Source of the DNA: Virgibacillus oceani
GTDB taxonomy: Bacteria > Bacillota > Bacilli > Bacillales > Amphibacillaceae
Assembly (NCBI RefSeq): GCF_014638995.1
Contig: NZ_BMFR01000014.1
Span: 1-64,000, forward strand
Reading direction: 5' to 3'
DNA length: 64,000 nt
Of this stretch, positions 30,475-41,122 are shown piece by piece. The position numbers and the translations under genes were made by a program. Each line of letters opens with the position of its first letter. Position 1 is the first letter of the stretch. The notes beneath the pieces were generated by a model. That model was not told where the DNA came from. It worked only from the letters and a program-made list of their open reading frames with translations, and did not search any database.

Positions 30475-31110
30475 TTATCGGTCTTCCTGTGCGTCACCTT
30501 TTTGATCGACTAGTTCAGGTTCTGCGTTTTCATCTGGTGCTTCTTCAACATCGTCCAGTGTGTCAGGCGGTATTACTGTAGCAATCGTTGTTTCGACGTC
30601 TTCAAGAAATTCATAGTTCTGAGCTGCGGGAATATCTGCGATTGCAATACTATCGCCAACCCCAAGATTAGATACATCTACAGAAATTTCATCCGGAATG
30701 TTACCTGGCTTTGCGCGGACCTGCAATTCGTAAAGTGGCTGCTGTAATACGCCGCCATCCTTCACACCATGCGCTTCGCCTTCCAAGTGAAGCGGAACCG
30801 CGACATCCATTTCTTCAGACATATTTACAATATAGAAGTCAACATGGACCAATTCATCTTTAATTGGATCCATTTGATATTCATGCAGCATAACATCTAC
30901 AGGTTTACCATTTTCAATATCAAGTGAAATAATAGCATTACGGCCTTCATCTCGGACCGTTTTAACTAATTCAATACTATCTACAGCGATAGATTTGGCA
31001 TCTTTCGCTTTCCCATAAACAACACCGGGAACCTGTCCATTTTCTCTGATCTTCCTTGTAGCTGATTTTGCTTGATCTTCTCTTGCAATTGCTTTAAGCT
31101 TTACTGCCAT
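30475..31110 (-). CDS. ctc: 50S ribosomal protein L25/general stress protein Ctc
   Basis: Binds 5S rRNA. About 211 residues: an N-terminal L25 domain (about 1-92; RKIRENGQVPGVVYGK) and a C-terminal TL5-type beta domain, then an acidic tail rich in E and D. The ATG at 31110 lies eight bases after GGAGG. In B. subtilis ctc is sigma-B controlled; I did not find a clear sigma-B promoter here. Confidence 0.95.
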   Translation of the reverse strand: MAVKLKAIAREDQAKSATRKIRENGQVPGVVYGKAKDAKSIAVDSIELVKTVRDEGRNAIISLDIENGKPVDVMLHEYQMDPIKDELVHVDFYIVNMSEEMDVAVPLHLEGEAHGVKDGGVLQQPLYELQVRAKPGNIPDEISVDVSNLGVGDSIAIADIPAAQNYEFLEDVETTIATVIPPDTLDDVEEAPDENAEPELVDQKGDAQEDR

Positions 31111-31257
31111 GTTCATCACCCTCCAATTATTTGAAAAACTTAAACGTGTTAAGTTTTGTCATCATTAGAATTAATGTATATCGATGTATTCTATCTTTCT
31201 TATTAAGCATTAAATGCCTATAATAGATATTTCCCGAATCAGCACATTTCTAAACCT

Positions 31258-32211
31258 TTAATCGAACAGGATACTTACAGATTGTAATTCGTGAACACGG
31301 ATTATTGCTTCACCAATTAGTGGAGCTACCGATAATTGTTTAATATTTTCAATTTGCTTGTCTTCTGAAAGCGGAATCGTATTCGTAACAATCAATTCCT
31401 CTATTTTGGAGTCCCTAATACGTTCTATAGCAGGACCTGAAAGAACCGGATGTGTACAGCAGGCATATACAGCCTTCGCACCATTTTCAATTAGGGCGTT
31501 TGCCGCAAGTGTAATCGTCCCTGCTGTATCGATAATATCATCGATTAAAATTGCTGTTTTCCCTTCAATATTACCAACAATATTCATTACTTCTGCAACA
31601 TTAGGACGTGGTCTGCGTTTATCAATAATACCAATTGGTGCTTTTAGCCGTTCTGCCATTTTCCGTGCCCTGGTTACCCCACCATGATCCGGTGAAACGA
31701 TAATTGGATCTTCAACGTCTTTCTTAATGAAATAATCCGAAAGAATTGGTACACCTTGCAGATGGTCGATCGGTATATTGAAGAAACCCTGAATTTGCGG
31801 CGCATGTAAATCGAGTGTTATCACTCGGTTAGCTCCAGCAGTTTCATAAAGGTTGGCAACAAGCTTCGCGGCAATTGGTTCTCTTGCTCGTGCTTTACGA
31901 TCTTGTCTTGCATACCCGTAATATGGCATTACGATATTGATAGATCTTGCTGAGGCACGCTTTAATGCATCAATCATGATAAGCAATTCCATGATGTGTT
32001 TGTTAACAGGAGAGCATGTTGATTGAACTACATAAACGTCACAGCCACGCACGCTTTCCTCGATGTTAATTTGTACTTCACCGTCACTAAATGTTGAAAC
32101 AGTACACTCACCAAGCGTTGTTCCAATGTGGTTTGCTATATCTTCTGCTAGTTTACGATTTGAATTCAATGAGAAAACTTTTAAAGATGGATCCTTATAG
32201 CTTGATGCCAT
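31258..32211 (-). CDS. prs: Ribose-phosphate pyrophosphokinase
   Basis: Makes PRPP for purines, pyrimidines, His, Trp and NAD. 317 residues with [11 protein letters not shown], the flexible loop region [17 protein letters not shown] and the PRPP-binding [12 protein letters not shown]. It lies just downstream of glmU (22 bases), a conserved pair. Confidence 0.98.
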   Translation of the reverse strand: MASSYKDPSLKVFSLNSNRKLAEDIANHIGTTLGECTVSTFSDGEVQINIEESVRGCDVYVVQSTCSPVNKHIMELLIMIDALKRASARSINIVMPYYGYARQDRKARAREPIAAKLVANLYETAGANRVITLDLHAPQIQGFFNIPIDHLQGVPILSDYFIKKDVEDPIIVSPDHGGVTRARKMAERLKAPIGIIDKRRPRPNVAEVMNIVGNIEGKTAILIDDIIDTAGTITLAANALIENGAKAVYACCTHPVLSGPAIERIRDSKIEELIVTNTIPLSEDKQIENIKQLSVAPLIGEAIIRVHELQSVSILFD

Positions 32212-32233
32212 GGTGTAAAACCCTCCGTTAATC

Positions 32234-33607
32234 TTATTTTCTATTTTTTATTTTTGATGCATAGCCTTCTTTATTTGATTGTCTAGCACGGGCAACCGAT
32301 AATGCGTCCTCTGGAACATTTTTCGTTATCGTTGAACCGGCTGCAACATAAGAACCTTTACCAACTGTTACTGGTGCAATTAAATTTGAATTACACCCGA
32401 TAAATGCGTCATCCTCAATTGTTGTTAAAAATTTATTTTTACCATCATAATTGACAGTAATTGTCCCACACCCAATATTCACGTTACTTCCTACTTTTGC
32501 ATCACCTATGTAGCTTAGATGAGATACCTTGCTTTTATCGCCTAACGTTGACTTTTTCACTTCTACAAAGTTACCTATCTTAGCTTCATTACCGATTGAT
32601 GCTTCCGGACGAATGTGAGCAAATGGTCCAATCTTTACACGATCACCAATTTGACTATCGTTTGCCACACTTTGCTTGATAACGGTTTCTTCACCAATTA
32701 GACAGTCAGTTATCTCTGTATGCGGACCAACCTCAGCATTTGTTTTAATGATAGTTGATCCAGAGATGATTGATCCAGGATGAATAACAACATCCTGTTC
32801 TATTGTAACACTCGGCCCGATATATGTGTTATCAGGATCAATGATTGTCACACCATTGCGCATGTGTTTTTCATTAATTCGTCTTTTCAATGTCTTTTCA
32901 GCCTGTGCTAGTGCAACGCGGTCATTGACACCTAATGTTTCTTCAACGTCAGGAGTTAAAAACGCACTAACCTTTTCATGTTTATTTCGTAAAATTTCAA
33001 TTACATCTGGCAAATAATATTCACCTTGAGCATTATCGTTTGAAACATCTTTTAAAGCATTAAATAGGGCTTTGTTATCAAAACAATAAGTTCCCGTATT
33101 AATTTCATTCACACGCAGCTCATTCTGATTAGCATCTTTATGTTCAACAATACGTTCAACCTCACCAGATTTGTTGCGGATTACTCTTCCGTAACCAGTT
33201 GGGTCAGGAACTTCTGTTGTAAGGATAGTGGCCATAGAACCCTCATTTTCATGATGATCGAACAATGCCTGATATGTTTCGGCCCTAATCAAAGGTGTAT
33301 CTCCACAAACTACAATTGTTGTCCCATCTTTATCCTTTAAAATTTCTTCTGCCTGCTGAACAGCATGTCCTGTTCCAAGCTGTTCCTCCTGTACAACGAA
33401 TTGACTTGTGTCACCTATTTTTTCAATCACTTTATCAGCGCCAAAGCCAACAATTGTTACAACTTCTTCCAGCTGTACTTCCTTAACCTGGTCAATTACG
33501 TGCTGTACCATCGGCCGACCCATCACTGGGTGAAGTACTTTATATAATTTCGACTTCATCCTGGTCCCTTGACCTGCTGCTAGAATAACAGCATAGCGTT
33601 TTGCCAT
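32234..33607 (-). CDS. glmU: Bifunctional GlmU: glucosamine-1-P acetyltransferase/GlcNAc-1-P uridylyltransferase
   Basis: Makes UDP-GlcNAc for peptidoglycan and teichoic acids. 457 residues from the ATG at 33607 (eight bases after GGAGG). The N-terminal pyrophosphorylase has [20 protein letters not shown]; the C-terminal half is a left-handed beta helix of hexapeptide repeats with the acetyltransferase site around [11 protein letters not shown] and HLSYIGDA. Confidence 0.97.
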   Translation of the reverse strand: MAKRYAVILAAGQGTRMKSKLYKVLHPVMGRPMVQHVIDQVKEVQLEEVVTIVGFGADKVIEKIGDTSQFVVQEEQLGTGHAVQQAEEILKDKDGTTIVVCGDTPLIRAETYQALFDHHENEGSMATILTTEVPDPTGYGRVIRNKSGEVERIVEHKDANQNELRVNEINTGTYCFDNKALFNALKDVSNDNAQGEYYLPDVIEILRNKHEKVSAFLTPDVEETLGVNDRVALAQAEKTLKRRINEKHMRNGVTIIDPDNTYIGPSVTIEQDVVIHPGSIISGSTIIKTNAEVGPHTEITDCLIGEETVIKQSVANDSQIGDRVKIGPFAHIRPEASIGNEAKIGNFVEVKKSTLGDKSKVSHLSYIGDAKVGSNVNIGCGTITVNYDGKNKFLTTIEDDAFIGCNSNLIAPVTVGKGSYVAAGSTITKNVPEDALSVARARQSNKEGYASKIKNRK

Positions 33608-33727
33608 GAAGTAAACCTCCATTCTGATTATCCATTATGAATATATCTTAAAAAGTGGATTATTTCAACAGATACAAGCGAATGAAGGTCAGTGAATTTC
33701 TGCTAAAAATAGGGAATTATTCTATAC

Positions 33728-33764
33728 AAAAAAAGAAGGCTAATCCAGTTCAGATTAGTCCTCT
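33728..33764 (-). terminator. Terminator of spoVG
   Basis: Stem CTAATC/GATTAG extended by GG/CC past one bulge, followed on the minus strand by TTCTTTTTTT, 15 bases after spoVG. Confidence 0.75.
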
Positions 33765-33778
33765 AGTTGTTTACATCT

Positions 33779-34069
33779 TTAGGAAGCACCTGCTTCCTCG
33801 TATTCAACTTCTGCTTCACCAGCATTGCGGTACTCTTCTAGTACAGCATCCTGAATTTTTGCACGTGTGTTCGAATTAATCGGATGTGCAATATCCCTGA
33901 ATTCGCCGTCAGGAGTGCGTTTGGATGGCATAGCTACAAATAATCCATTGTTCCCGTCAATAACACGAATATCATGGACTACAAATTCTTGATCCAATGT
34001 AATCGATGCAATTGCACGCATTCTTCCCTCTGTAGCGACGCGGCGTAATCTTACGTCAGTTACTTCCAT
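33779..34069 (-). CDS. spoVG: Septation/regulatory protein SpoVG
   Basis: A 96-residue nucleic-acid-binding protein ([40 protein letters not shown]). It influences septum placement and gene expression at sporulation onset. In B. subtilis yabJ lies between purR and spoVG; here there is none, and spoVG has its own terminator and sigma-H promoter. Confidence 0.96.
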   Translation of the reverse strand: MEVTDVRLRRVATEGRMRAIASITLDQEFVVHDIRVIDGNNGLFVAMPSKRTPDGEFRDIAHPINSNTRAKIQDAVLEEYRNAGEAEVEYEEAGAS

Positions 34070-34108
34070 GATGTTTCACCACCTTTTCCCTTTTAGCTTA
34101 TTACCAAT

Positions 34109-34135
34109 ATTCAACAAAACATTGATAAATCCTGC
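34109..34135 (-). promoter_or_regulatory. Sigma-H promoter of spoVG
   Basis: Minus-strand -35 GCAGGATTT (34127-34135), 11-bp spacer, -10 GTTGAAT (34109-34115): a full match to RNAGGAWWW/RNNGAAT, close to the classic B. subtilis spoVG promoter. A long AT-rich run just upstream (about 34137-34165) resembles the AT box bound by AbrB there. Confidence 0.85.
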
Positions 34136-34176
34136 CTAATTTTAAAAAAAATTTTAAATAATTACATAAAAATAGC

Positions 34177-34213
34177 AAAAAAATAAAATCTTTCTCTAAT
34201 TCAGAAAGATTTT
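34177..34213 (-). terminator. Terminator of purR
   Basis: Stem AAATCTTTC/GAAAGATTT followed on the minus strand by TATTTTTTT, 14 bases after purR. Confidence 0.8.
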
Positions 34214-34226
34214 TATGGAAACAAAC

Positions 34227-35042
34227 TTATTTTTGATTAAAATTACCAGGCAATACTTGAATCCTTTTTTGTTTAATATCTACATTCGATATTTTAATCA
34301 GTGATGTATAGTTCTCAACAACCCGGTCCTCTTCTTCATCATCAGCCTCTGCCAGTACACCAATTGCTTTTACATTGGCATTAAACTCCGCAAGCAGGCT
34401 TGTCATACCTGTGATCGTACCCCCAGCTTTCATAAAATCATCTATAATACAGACATTTGCCCCTTCCTTGAGGCTTCTCTTTGGCAATACCATTGTCTGA
34501 ATTTTGCGGGATGACCCCGAAACATAATTAATACTTACAGAAGATCCCTCCGTTACCTTAGGATCTCTGCGGACAATTACAACAGGAACAGCCAAATACG
34601 ATGCGACTGCATATGCTAACGGAATTCCTTTAGTTGCTACCGTCACAACGACCTCTATTTCCGCATCAGAAAACGCTGAACCAAGTACACGTCCAATTTG
34701 ATTAACCATCTTTGGGTCCCCTAAAATATCACTCATGTACAGGTAACCGCCAGGAAGGATCCTGACTGGGTCTTCCAATTTACTGCATAACGCATTAATA
34801 AAATGAAGACTGCTATCTGTTGAGAATTCCGGGATATATCTGACACCACCTGCTGCTCCAGCTATTGTTTGCAGATGTCCGATACCTTCCTCTTGAAATA
34901 CTCTATCTACTATAACGAGATCCTCACTAATGGAAGACTTAGCGGCTTGATACATTTCTGTAAAACGCGGCAATGGATTAAGCCTTCTAGGATTTTCCAA
35001 AAAGTAGTTTGTCATCGATACTAACCGGTCACTTCTTTTCAT
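34227..35042 (-). CDS. purR: Purine operon repressor PurR
   Basis: A 271-residue Gram-positive PurR: N-terminal winged helix (about 1-73) and a phosphoribosyltransferase-like domain with CIIDDFMKAGGTITGM that binds PRPP, or ppGpp as a competitor, and so controls DNA binding. The neighbours prs and glmU tie it to PRPP supply. A PurBox upstream suggests autoregulation. Confidence 0.96.
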   Translation of the reverse strand: MKRSDRLVSMTNYFLENPRRLNPLPRFTEMYQAAKSSISEDLVIVDRVFQEEGIGHLQTIAGAAGGVRYIPEFSTDSSLHFINALCSKLEDPVRILPGGYLYMSDILGDPKMVNQIGRVLGSAFSDAEIEVVVTVATKGIPLAYAVASYLAVPVVIVRRDPKVTEGSSVSINYVSGSSRKIQTMVLPKRSLKEGANVCIIDDFMKAGGTITGMTSLLAEFNANVKAIGVLAEADDEEEDRVVENYTSLIKISNVDIKQKRIQVLPGNFNQK

Positions 35043-35056
35043 ACAACCACACCTTT

Positions 35057-35069
35057 AAAACCGAATATT
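35057..35069 (+). promoter_or_regulatory. PurBox upstream of purR
   Basis: AAAACCGAATATT matches the PurBox AWWWCCGAACWWT at 12 of 13 positions (T for C at position 10). It lies 15 bases before the purR start, within the likely transcribed leader. I see no second, opposite-facing box nearby. Confidence 0.5.
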
Positions 35070-35110
35070 TACTAACAAATATACCATTATTGTACGTTTT
35101 TAAGCAAGTA

Positions 35111-35977
35111 TTACCGGCGATCAAGGAGCTGAACAATGTATACTTCTTCACAAAAACCCCTTAATCCATTATAGATACGCTTTGCTTTGCTATAATGTTC
35201 CACTAATCCAACTACAGTAGGTCCACTTCCGCTCATTAAAACACCAGTTGTTCCTGCCTGAATCATTTTTTCCTTTATTCGCTGGACAGTCGGAAACAAT
35301 GAAAATGTTACACTTTCTAATGCATTGCCTACATTCTCGCATAATTTTGTAAAATCCTTGTTTTCCAGTGAACGAATAATTTTCTGTGTATTTGGATGTT
35401 TAAGTTCCCCCACATCAACTTGCTGAAAAATTATTCTTGTTGATACACCAATATTCGGTTTTGCCAGCACTACATAACATGGCGGGGGAGAAGCTATGTC
35501 GCGGAGAATTTCGCCGTGCCCTGTCGCTAATGCTGTTTTGCTAAAAATACAAAATGGTACATCAGACCCAATAGAAGCACCTAAATCAGCAAGCTCTCCC
35601 ATTGTTGCACCGACACACCACATTCGGTTAAGCCCGCGCAATACAGCCGCCGCATCACTGCTTCCTCCGCCTAATCCAGCCGATACAGGAATATTTTTTT
35701 CAATAGCTATCCGTACACCATGATCAATATGGTACTTATTTTTAAAAGCAAGCGCCGCCTTATATGCCAGATTCCGTTCGTCGTTTGGCACGTATTGATT
35801 ATCGGCAGACACCTTAATACAATCCTTGTTTAAGGGATATAGCTCAACACGATCAGCTAAATCAATAGAAGTCATGATCATTTCTACTTCATGAAAACCA
35901 TCATCCCTTTTACCAAGGACATCTAATGATAAATTAATCTTGGCTGGCGCTTTCTCAAAAAGAACCATCTCCGTCAC
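35111..35977 (-). CDS. ispE: 4-diphosphocytidyl-2-C-methyl-D-erythritol kinase
   Basis: MEP isoprenoid pathway kinase. 288 residues of GHMP fold with [15 protein letters not shown], the phosphate loop [16 protein letters not shown] and the C-terminal [14 protein letters not shown]. It lies upstream of purR, as in B. subtilis. Confidence 0.97.
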   Translation of the reverse strand: MTEMVLFEKAPAKINLSLDVLGKRDDGFHEVEMIMTSIDLADRVELYPLNKDCIKVSADNQYVPNDERNLAYKAALAFKNKYHIDHGVRIAIEKNIPVSAGLGGGSSDAAAVLRGLNRMWCVGATMGELADLGASIGSDVPFCIFSKTALATGHGEILRDIASPPPCYVVLAKPNIGVSTRIIFQQVDVGELKHPNTQKIIRSLENKDFTKLCENVGNALESVTFSLFPTVQRIKEKMIQAGTTGVLMSGSGPTVVGLVEHYSKAKRIYNGLRGFCEEVYIVQLLDRR

Positions 35978-36012
35978 CCACTTTATAAAACTATACCAAA
36001 TTGTAACATATT

Positions 36013-36130
36013 AGAAAAGCGGAGGCGACTGGTTAGAGGCGGACGCATAAGCAAGGGACTGGAGAACGCATGGGTTTGGCGTTCGGAATGTCCATTGCTT
36101 ATGACGGCAACCTCTAGGAGCCGCGGCTGG
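36013..36130. repeat. GC-rich hairpin repeat, copy D
   Basis: Relative of the 13.9-14.3 kb repeats, starting AGAAAAGCGGAGGCGACTGG. CATAAGCAA (36046-36054) is the exact reverse complement of TTGCTTATG (36095-36103). A second partial start of the same element follows at about 36134-36160. The rest up to 36370 has no recognisable feature apart from an AAGGAGGTG-ATG with only six codons at 36352-36384. Confidence 0.75.
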
Positions 36131-36370
36131 ATCAAGAAAAGCGGAGGCGACTGGTTGGGGGAGCAATAGTTACCATGGTCTTATGTGAGGATACGTTTTA
36201 GTAGAATTTGTTAGTAGTAGTAAACTTTTGGACCGATAAATTTTTGAGGTTTGATCTCTCGAAAACTTCAATGAGTTTTGAACTATTTATAAAAAAGAGG
36301 GAACTTTCCCAATACAAACAAAATTATTATTTGCTATATTATTATATTTACAAGGAGGTGTTATAAATGC

Positions 36371-36554
36371 TTATCCTTTACTTTTAAAATACCTTGTTAG
36401 CACGTTTCCGATTAATATTGAAAACAAAAGAAGGAGGAACATAATAACTATAGACATAACATCTCACTGAAGAATGTAGACCAAAAGAATTATAAATCCA
36501 TTTCAAGGCTAAGAATAACACACAAAAAATAACAATGCTTAAAAATACTTTCAT
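36371..36554 (-). pseudogene. Frameshifted small membrane protein gene
   Basis: An ATG at 36554, preceded by AAGGGGA, opens a frame MKVFLSIVIFCVLFLALKW with one membrane helix. In that frame it runs to a stop at 36384. In another frame the same strand encodes MSIVIMFLLLLFSILIGNV and a basic end, stopping at 36371. A one-base indel near 36470 would join them into a two-helix protein of about 60 residues. The family is not recognised. It could instead be one intact 56-residue ORF. Confidence 0.45.
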
Positions 36555-37211
36555 ACAGACATCCCCTTATCCCAGATTTTTAATAAACTTTATACCACAA
36601 AAAAGATACGTTCAAAATAGTAAACAGACTTGGAATACTTGGATTGGCTACAGCCACAATGAAAACTACCGAGAGTGTTCAGGATACTCAGAAGGTAATG
36701 AACCCACATACGTTCCATGTAGTACCGACGAAAACATTCGGTTATATGACCAAGATGGAAAAAGCTATAAGGCAGAAATGATAAAAGGGTCACCCTATAT
36801 CATTCCTTCCGATAAACACTTAAATCCATCCAATACTTCTCTTAACAGAATACTTGACTATAAGCAATTAGAAGCTCAAACATTCGATGTTAATTTTAAT
36901 ACAGATGTTTATAACTTTAAAGATTACGGAATTAATGAGAAGTTGATATTTGAGGATAAAATTAAAAGCTTGAATTACGATTCAGATGATGATGCGACTT
37001 ACATTGGTTTTGAAAACCAAGATGGGATATAACTGAATGGTTATTCAAAGGGGACTTAACTAACAGATTTAATATTAATGATTCATTGAAATTAAAGTTT
37101 ACAATCGTAATAATGGAAAATGGCCACAAAAATTATGAAACCTTAGATTACTTTAAATATGGAATGGAAAATAACTCTGAAGCACCTTTAATTGATAACT
37201 TTATTCAATAA
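36535..37211 (+). pseudogene. Frameshifted, probably 5'-truncated hypothetical gene
   Basis: The frame from 36535 encodes 165 residues and stops after FENQDGI. The next frame continues at once with WDITEWLFKGDLTNRF and runs to a natural stop at 37211. Restoring one T at about 37023 gives NQDWDITEW and a continuous protein of about 226 residues. There is no ribosome site at 36535 and no signal peptide, so the 5' end is probably missing too. Aromatic- and Asn/Asp-rich; no family recognised. Confidence 0.6.
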
Positions 37212-37231
37212 TTGATTTGCGCATACAAGGA

Positions 37232-37259
37232 AAAAAGGCAAACCCTTCTAGGGTCTGCC
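37232..37259 (-). terminator. Terminator of sspF
   Basis: A 9-bp stem GGCAGACCC/GGGTTTGCC with T6 after it on the minus strand. The left arm overlaps the last codons and the stop is in the loop. Confidence 0.85.
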
Positions 37260-37427
37260 TCCATGCTGCATGTTCTGCTCGGCCATTTCAATTGCTCGTT
37301 TCACCATGTTTCCGGCATCTCGCGCTTTGATGCCGCCCCATCCCTCTTTTTGAACCGTGTCGTAAAAACCTAACTCTTTGGCAATTTCTTCTTTCAATTG
37401 GTCTGACATCATGCTGCGCCTACCCAT
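37248..37427 (-). CDS. sspF: Small acid-soluble spore protein, SspF type
   Basis: A 59-residue alpha/beta-type SASP that coats spore DNA. It begins [20 protein letters not shown] and contains the family segments [19 protein letters not shown] and [13 protein letters not shown]. It is of normal length and lies at the conserved site between veg and ispE. The GPR protease site near the N-terminus is not of the classic form, as in other SspF proteins. Confidence 0.93.
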   Translation of the reverse strand: MGRRSMMSDQLKEEIAKELGFYDTVQKEGWGGIKARDAGNMVKRAIEMAEQNMQHGGRP

Positions 37428-37489
37428 GAAAGAACAACCCCTTTCCTATTTGAGTTTACCTTCTTACGACATTATTAGCTTATGCCACA

Positions 37490-37519
37490 TAGTAAAACAT
37501 ACACCCGTTATATGTATGC
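37490..37519 (-). promoter_or_regulatory. Candidate sigma-G promoter of sspF
   Basis: Minus-strand -35 GCATA (37515-37519), 18-bp spacer, -10 TTTACTA (37490-37496; two mismatches to CATNHTA). Spacing and gene function fit sigma-G. Confidence 0.45.
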
Positions 37520-37533
37520 AAAAAAGGAAAATT

Positions 37534-37895
37534 TTAATGTAAATGTTCCAGTTGATATTGCTTCAGCATACTTTCCAATTTAAGCGCCAGGCTTAGATTG
37601 CCTTTATTTTAAGTTTCCCCGTCATAAATGCCTTTGTACTGTTAAGGTCGCCTAACAAAAATAATTTAAAATATTTTTCTTTCATTTTGAGGACACAATC
37701 AGCCTCTTTTTCGTTTGTGTAATGTACAGAAGCCTGTTGATCAGCAAAATCCAGCTGATATACACCATCATCCTCATCAAGAATCCGGAATTCATATACA
37801 GCGGTAACATCCTTATACGGCTCATTATTATGCTGCAGCTGCTGTTCAATAAACTGCCAAATATCTTTTACTGAACTGGATTCAATTGAAATCAT
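37534..37895 (-). pseudogene. SCP2 sterol-binding domain protein with 3' frameshift
   Basis: The reading frame from 37895 encodes 100 residues of an SCP2-type lipid-binding domain, with LGDLNSTKAFMTGKLKIK near the end, then stops as KAI. The next frame continues NLSLALKLESMLKQYQLEHLH and stops at 37534. This is the normal SCP2 ending (GKLKIKG followed by an amphipathic helix). One lost G in a GGG at about 37600 explains it. The gene has no counterpart at this place in B. subtilis. A shortened protein may still fold. Confidence 0.7.
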
Positions 37896-37961
37896 ATGTA
37901 CATCCCCGCTTTTACAATTTTCTGATAAATTTATCCGAAATAAAAGCAGTAAACAGAATGT

Positions 37962-38228
37962 TCACTGCTCCATTATCATCGCTTTTGTTCGTTCATCTTG
38001 GAAGCTTAGTTCTACAGTCTCTGTTAAAACATCTGCATAGCTGTACGAAACGCGTTCAAACGAATTTTCATCTTGATCTAATTCAACAACGAAAACGGAA
38101 GGATACGTTTCTGCTAAAATACCACTTCGTTCAATAGTCTTACGTCTTCCACCATTGGCTCTTAATTTAAGCCGTTGACCAATCTGACCTTCAAGACCCT
38201 GCTTAATTTCAACTAATGTTTTAGCCAC
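37962..38228 (-). CDS. veg: Veg protein, biofilm-related regulator
   Basis: An 88-residue SH3-like protein, very conserved ([37 protein letters not shown]). I chose the GTG at 38228, five bases after AGGTGGAG; a longer frame exists but would start upstream of the promoter. In B. subtilis Veg stimulates biofilm genes by acting against SinR. Confidence 0.93.
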   Translation of the reverse strand: MAKTLVEIKQGLEGQIGQRLKLRANGGRRKTIERSGILAETYPSVFVVELDQDENSFERVSYSYADVLTETVELSFQDERTKAMIMEQ

Positions 38229-38250
38229 TACACTCCACCTCACTGTGTAT

Positions 38251-38279
38251 AGTATATCACATGCTTGTATAATCGTCAA
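38251..38279 (-). promoter_or_regulatory. veg promoter
   Basis: Minus-strand -35 TTGACG (38274-38279), 17-bp spacer, -10 TATACT (38251-38256). The B. subtilis veg promoter is one of its strongest sigma-A promoters. Confidence 0.8.
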
Positions 38280-38423
38280 ATGAAACTTTATATTATAACA
38301 ATATACCTTTTTTCATGTCAATACTGAAAAGCAATTTTGTCCATTATTATTTCATAAATATTAAAATTTATGTACGTTTTTTTAAAATAATTTGGCTGAT
38401 GCTTCATATCATCAGCCATTTAA

Positions 38424-39299
38424 TTATTCAAAATCGGTCGATTCTTCTTCAAGATACGGCATTCCTGTTCTTAGAAGTCCCCTCGTTTCTACTCCTCCCA
38501 TTCCTTTTTCACCAGTTAACGTATTGCGTAATGCATCCCAAACACTGACCTTCTCCATAAATGGTGTATACGCTATTTTCGCTGCGATGTATACTGGATC
38601 AAGAGCATGAATATTAATTCTTGACGGGGAACTGGCAAAATTTGCACCTGCACGAATTAAAGATTCAAAATGTGATTGGCATGCACCCGCAAAAATAACT
38701 AATTGATCCAAATGCGGAACAATATTTCTGGCAGCACGAACCGTTTCAGCAAAGTATTTTGAATGGCGGTAAGCACGGAGGTCACTTTTTACACCTTTAT
38801 TTTTGGAAAATGAATCATGCCCTGTTATAACAATTATATCTGGCTGAATTTTCTCAACTAATGGCCCAATCTCAAATGGCATTTCTTTTTCGTTCACATA
38901 AATACCATGAACCTGTAAGCCCATCCGTTGATATAGCTCTATACACTTTCGTAAATACATTCGATCACCATCAATATGGAGGACCTTTGCTGGCAACTGG
39001 AAAAATCTCGCTGGATAATGATAGCCTTCAGTTGTCTGATAATCCCTTTTTTCCTTCATCAATTGATAGTCCTGACGAAATAAACGATAGGAAAATTCCT
39101 CTTGTTCTTTTACCGTTTTCCTTCGTTTCTCTAAATCACGGTCCTGTACAGGTATTAGATCTTCCATCGGAGCATCAGCCTCCAAACGAATATCCTCCCC
39201 ATGTATGATGGCATTATCATCTGTTTGTGATGCCACACGAAACAATAAATCATGATTATATGAAGCACGCGTTACCAAATCTCCAATTGTAAAATCCAT
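38424..39299 (-). CDS. yabG: Sporulation-specific protease YabG
   Basis: A 291-residue cysteine protease that trims spore coat proteins such as SafA and SpoIVA. Family blocks VLHIDGDRMYLRKCIELY, IIVITGHDSF and FAGACQSHFESLIRAGANFASSPSR are present. A sigma-K promoter lies upstream. Confidence 0.94.
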   Translation of the reverse strand: MDFTIGDLVTRASYNHDLLFRVASQTDDNAIIHGEDIRLEADAPMEDLIPVQDRDLEKRRKTVKEQEEFSYRLFRQDYQLMKEKRDYQTTEGYHYPARFFQLPAKVLHIDGDRMYLRKCIELYQRMGLQVHGIYVNEKEMPFEIGPLVEKIQPDIIVITGHDSFSKNKGVKSDLRAYRHSKYFAETVRAARNIVPHLDQLVIFAGACQSHFESLIRAGANFASSPSRINIHALDPVYIAAKIAYTPFMEKVSVWDALRNTLTGEKGMGGVETRGLLRTGMPYLEEESTDFE

Positions 39300-39351
39300 T
39301 CATCCACCCCACAAGCCTTCCTCTGTTCGGAGAAAGCGTTCCTTCTATGAA

Positions 39352-39379
39352 TAGCCTATGTGAATGGAAACTGCTATGT
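39352..39379 (-). promoter_or_regulatory. Sigma-K promoter of yabG
   Basis: Minus-strand AC (39378-39379), 17 bp, then CATAGGCTA (39352-39360): an exact match to AC-N17-CATANNNTA. yabG is sigma-K dependent in B. subtilis. Confidence 0.7.
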
Positions 39380-39418
39380 GCCTATTGAACTTTAGAAATG
39401 CCCTGTATTATGTTACTT

Positions 39419-39556
39419 GGATCGTATTTTGTGGATTTTGGATCGTATTTCAGTTTTTCCGCTCGTATTTGACCGTTTTTGGATCGTATTTCAGTTTTTC
39501 GGATCGTATTCGGACAAAATCGGCTCGTATTTCCAATTATATGGAAATACGAGCCG
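39419..39556. repeat. Phased TCGTATT motif array with terminal palindrome
   Basis: TCGTATT occurs at 39422, 39443, 39463, 39484, 39504 and 39525, with steps of 21, 20, 21, 20 and 21 bp, about two helix turns each. The last unit forms a perfect 15-bp inverted repeat (39521-39535 with 39542-39556, 6-base loop). No T run follows on either strand, so it is not an ordinary terminator. It fills the gap between yabG and ksgA. Confidence 0.85.
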
Positions 39557-39611
39557 CGATTTTCAGGGAAAATAATAAGCTATCGCCACTAATCAGCAGC
39601 AATAGCTCTAT

Positions 39612-41055
<1,444 letters not shown>

Positions 41056-41077
41056 AATCCTCTTCCTTTTCTCCTAA

Positions 41078-41117
41078 AAAAATACTCTTACCATTTTAAC
41101 ACGGCAAGAGTATTTTT
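41078..41117 (-). terminator. Terminator of yabE
   Basis: A 15-bp stem (41078-41092 with 41103-41117, one G-T pair) with T-rich arms on both sides, just after the yabE stop. Confidence 0.9.
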
Positions 41118-41122
41118 ATCAG

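Noticed and set aside
36352..36384. AAGGAGGTG followed by ATG on the plus strand
   Set aside because: Only six codons before a stop, and it lies opposite the end of the minus-strand small membrane frame; probably chance, though a leader peptide cannot be excluded.
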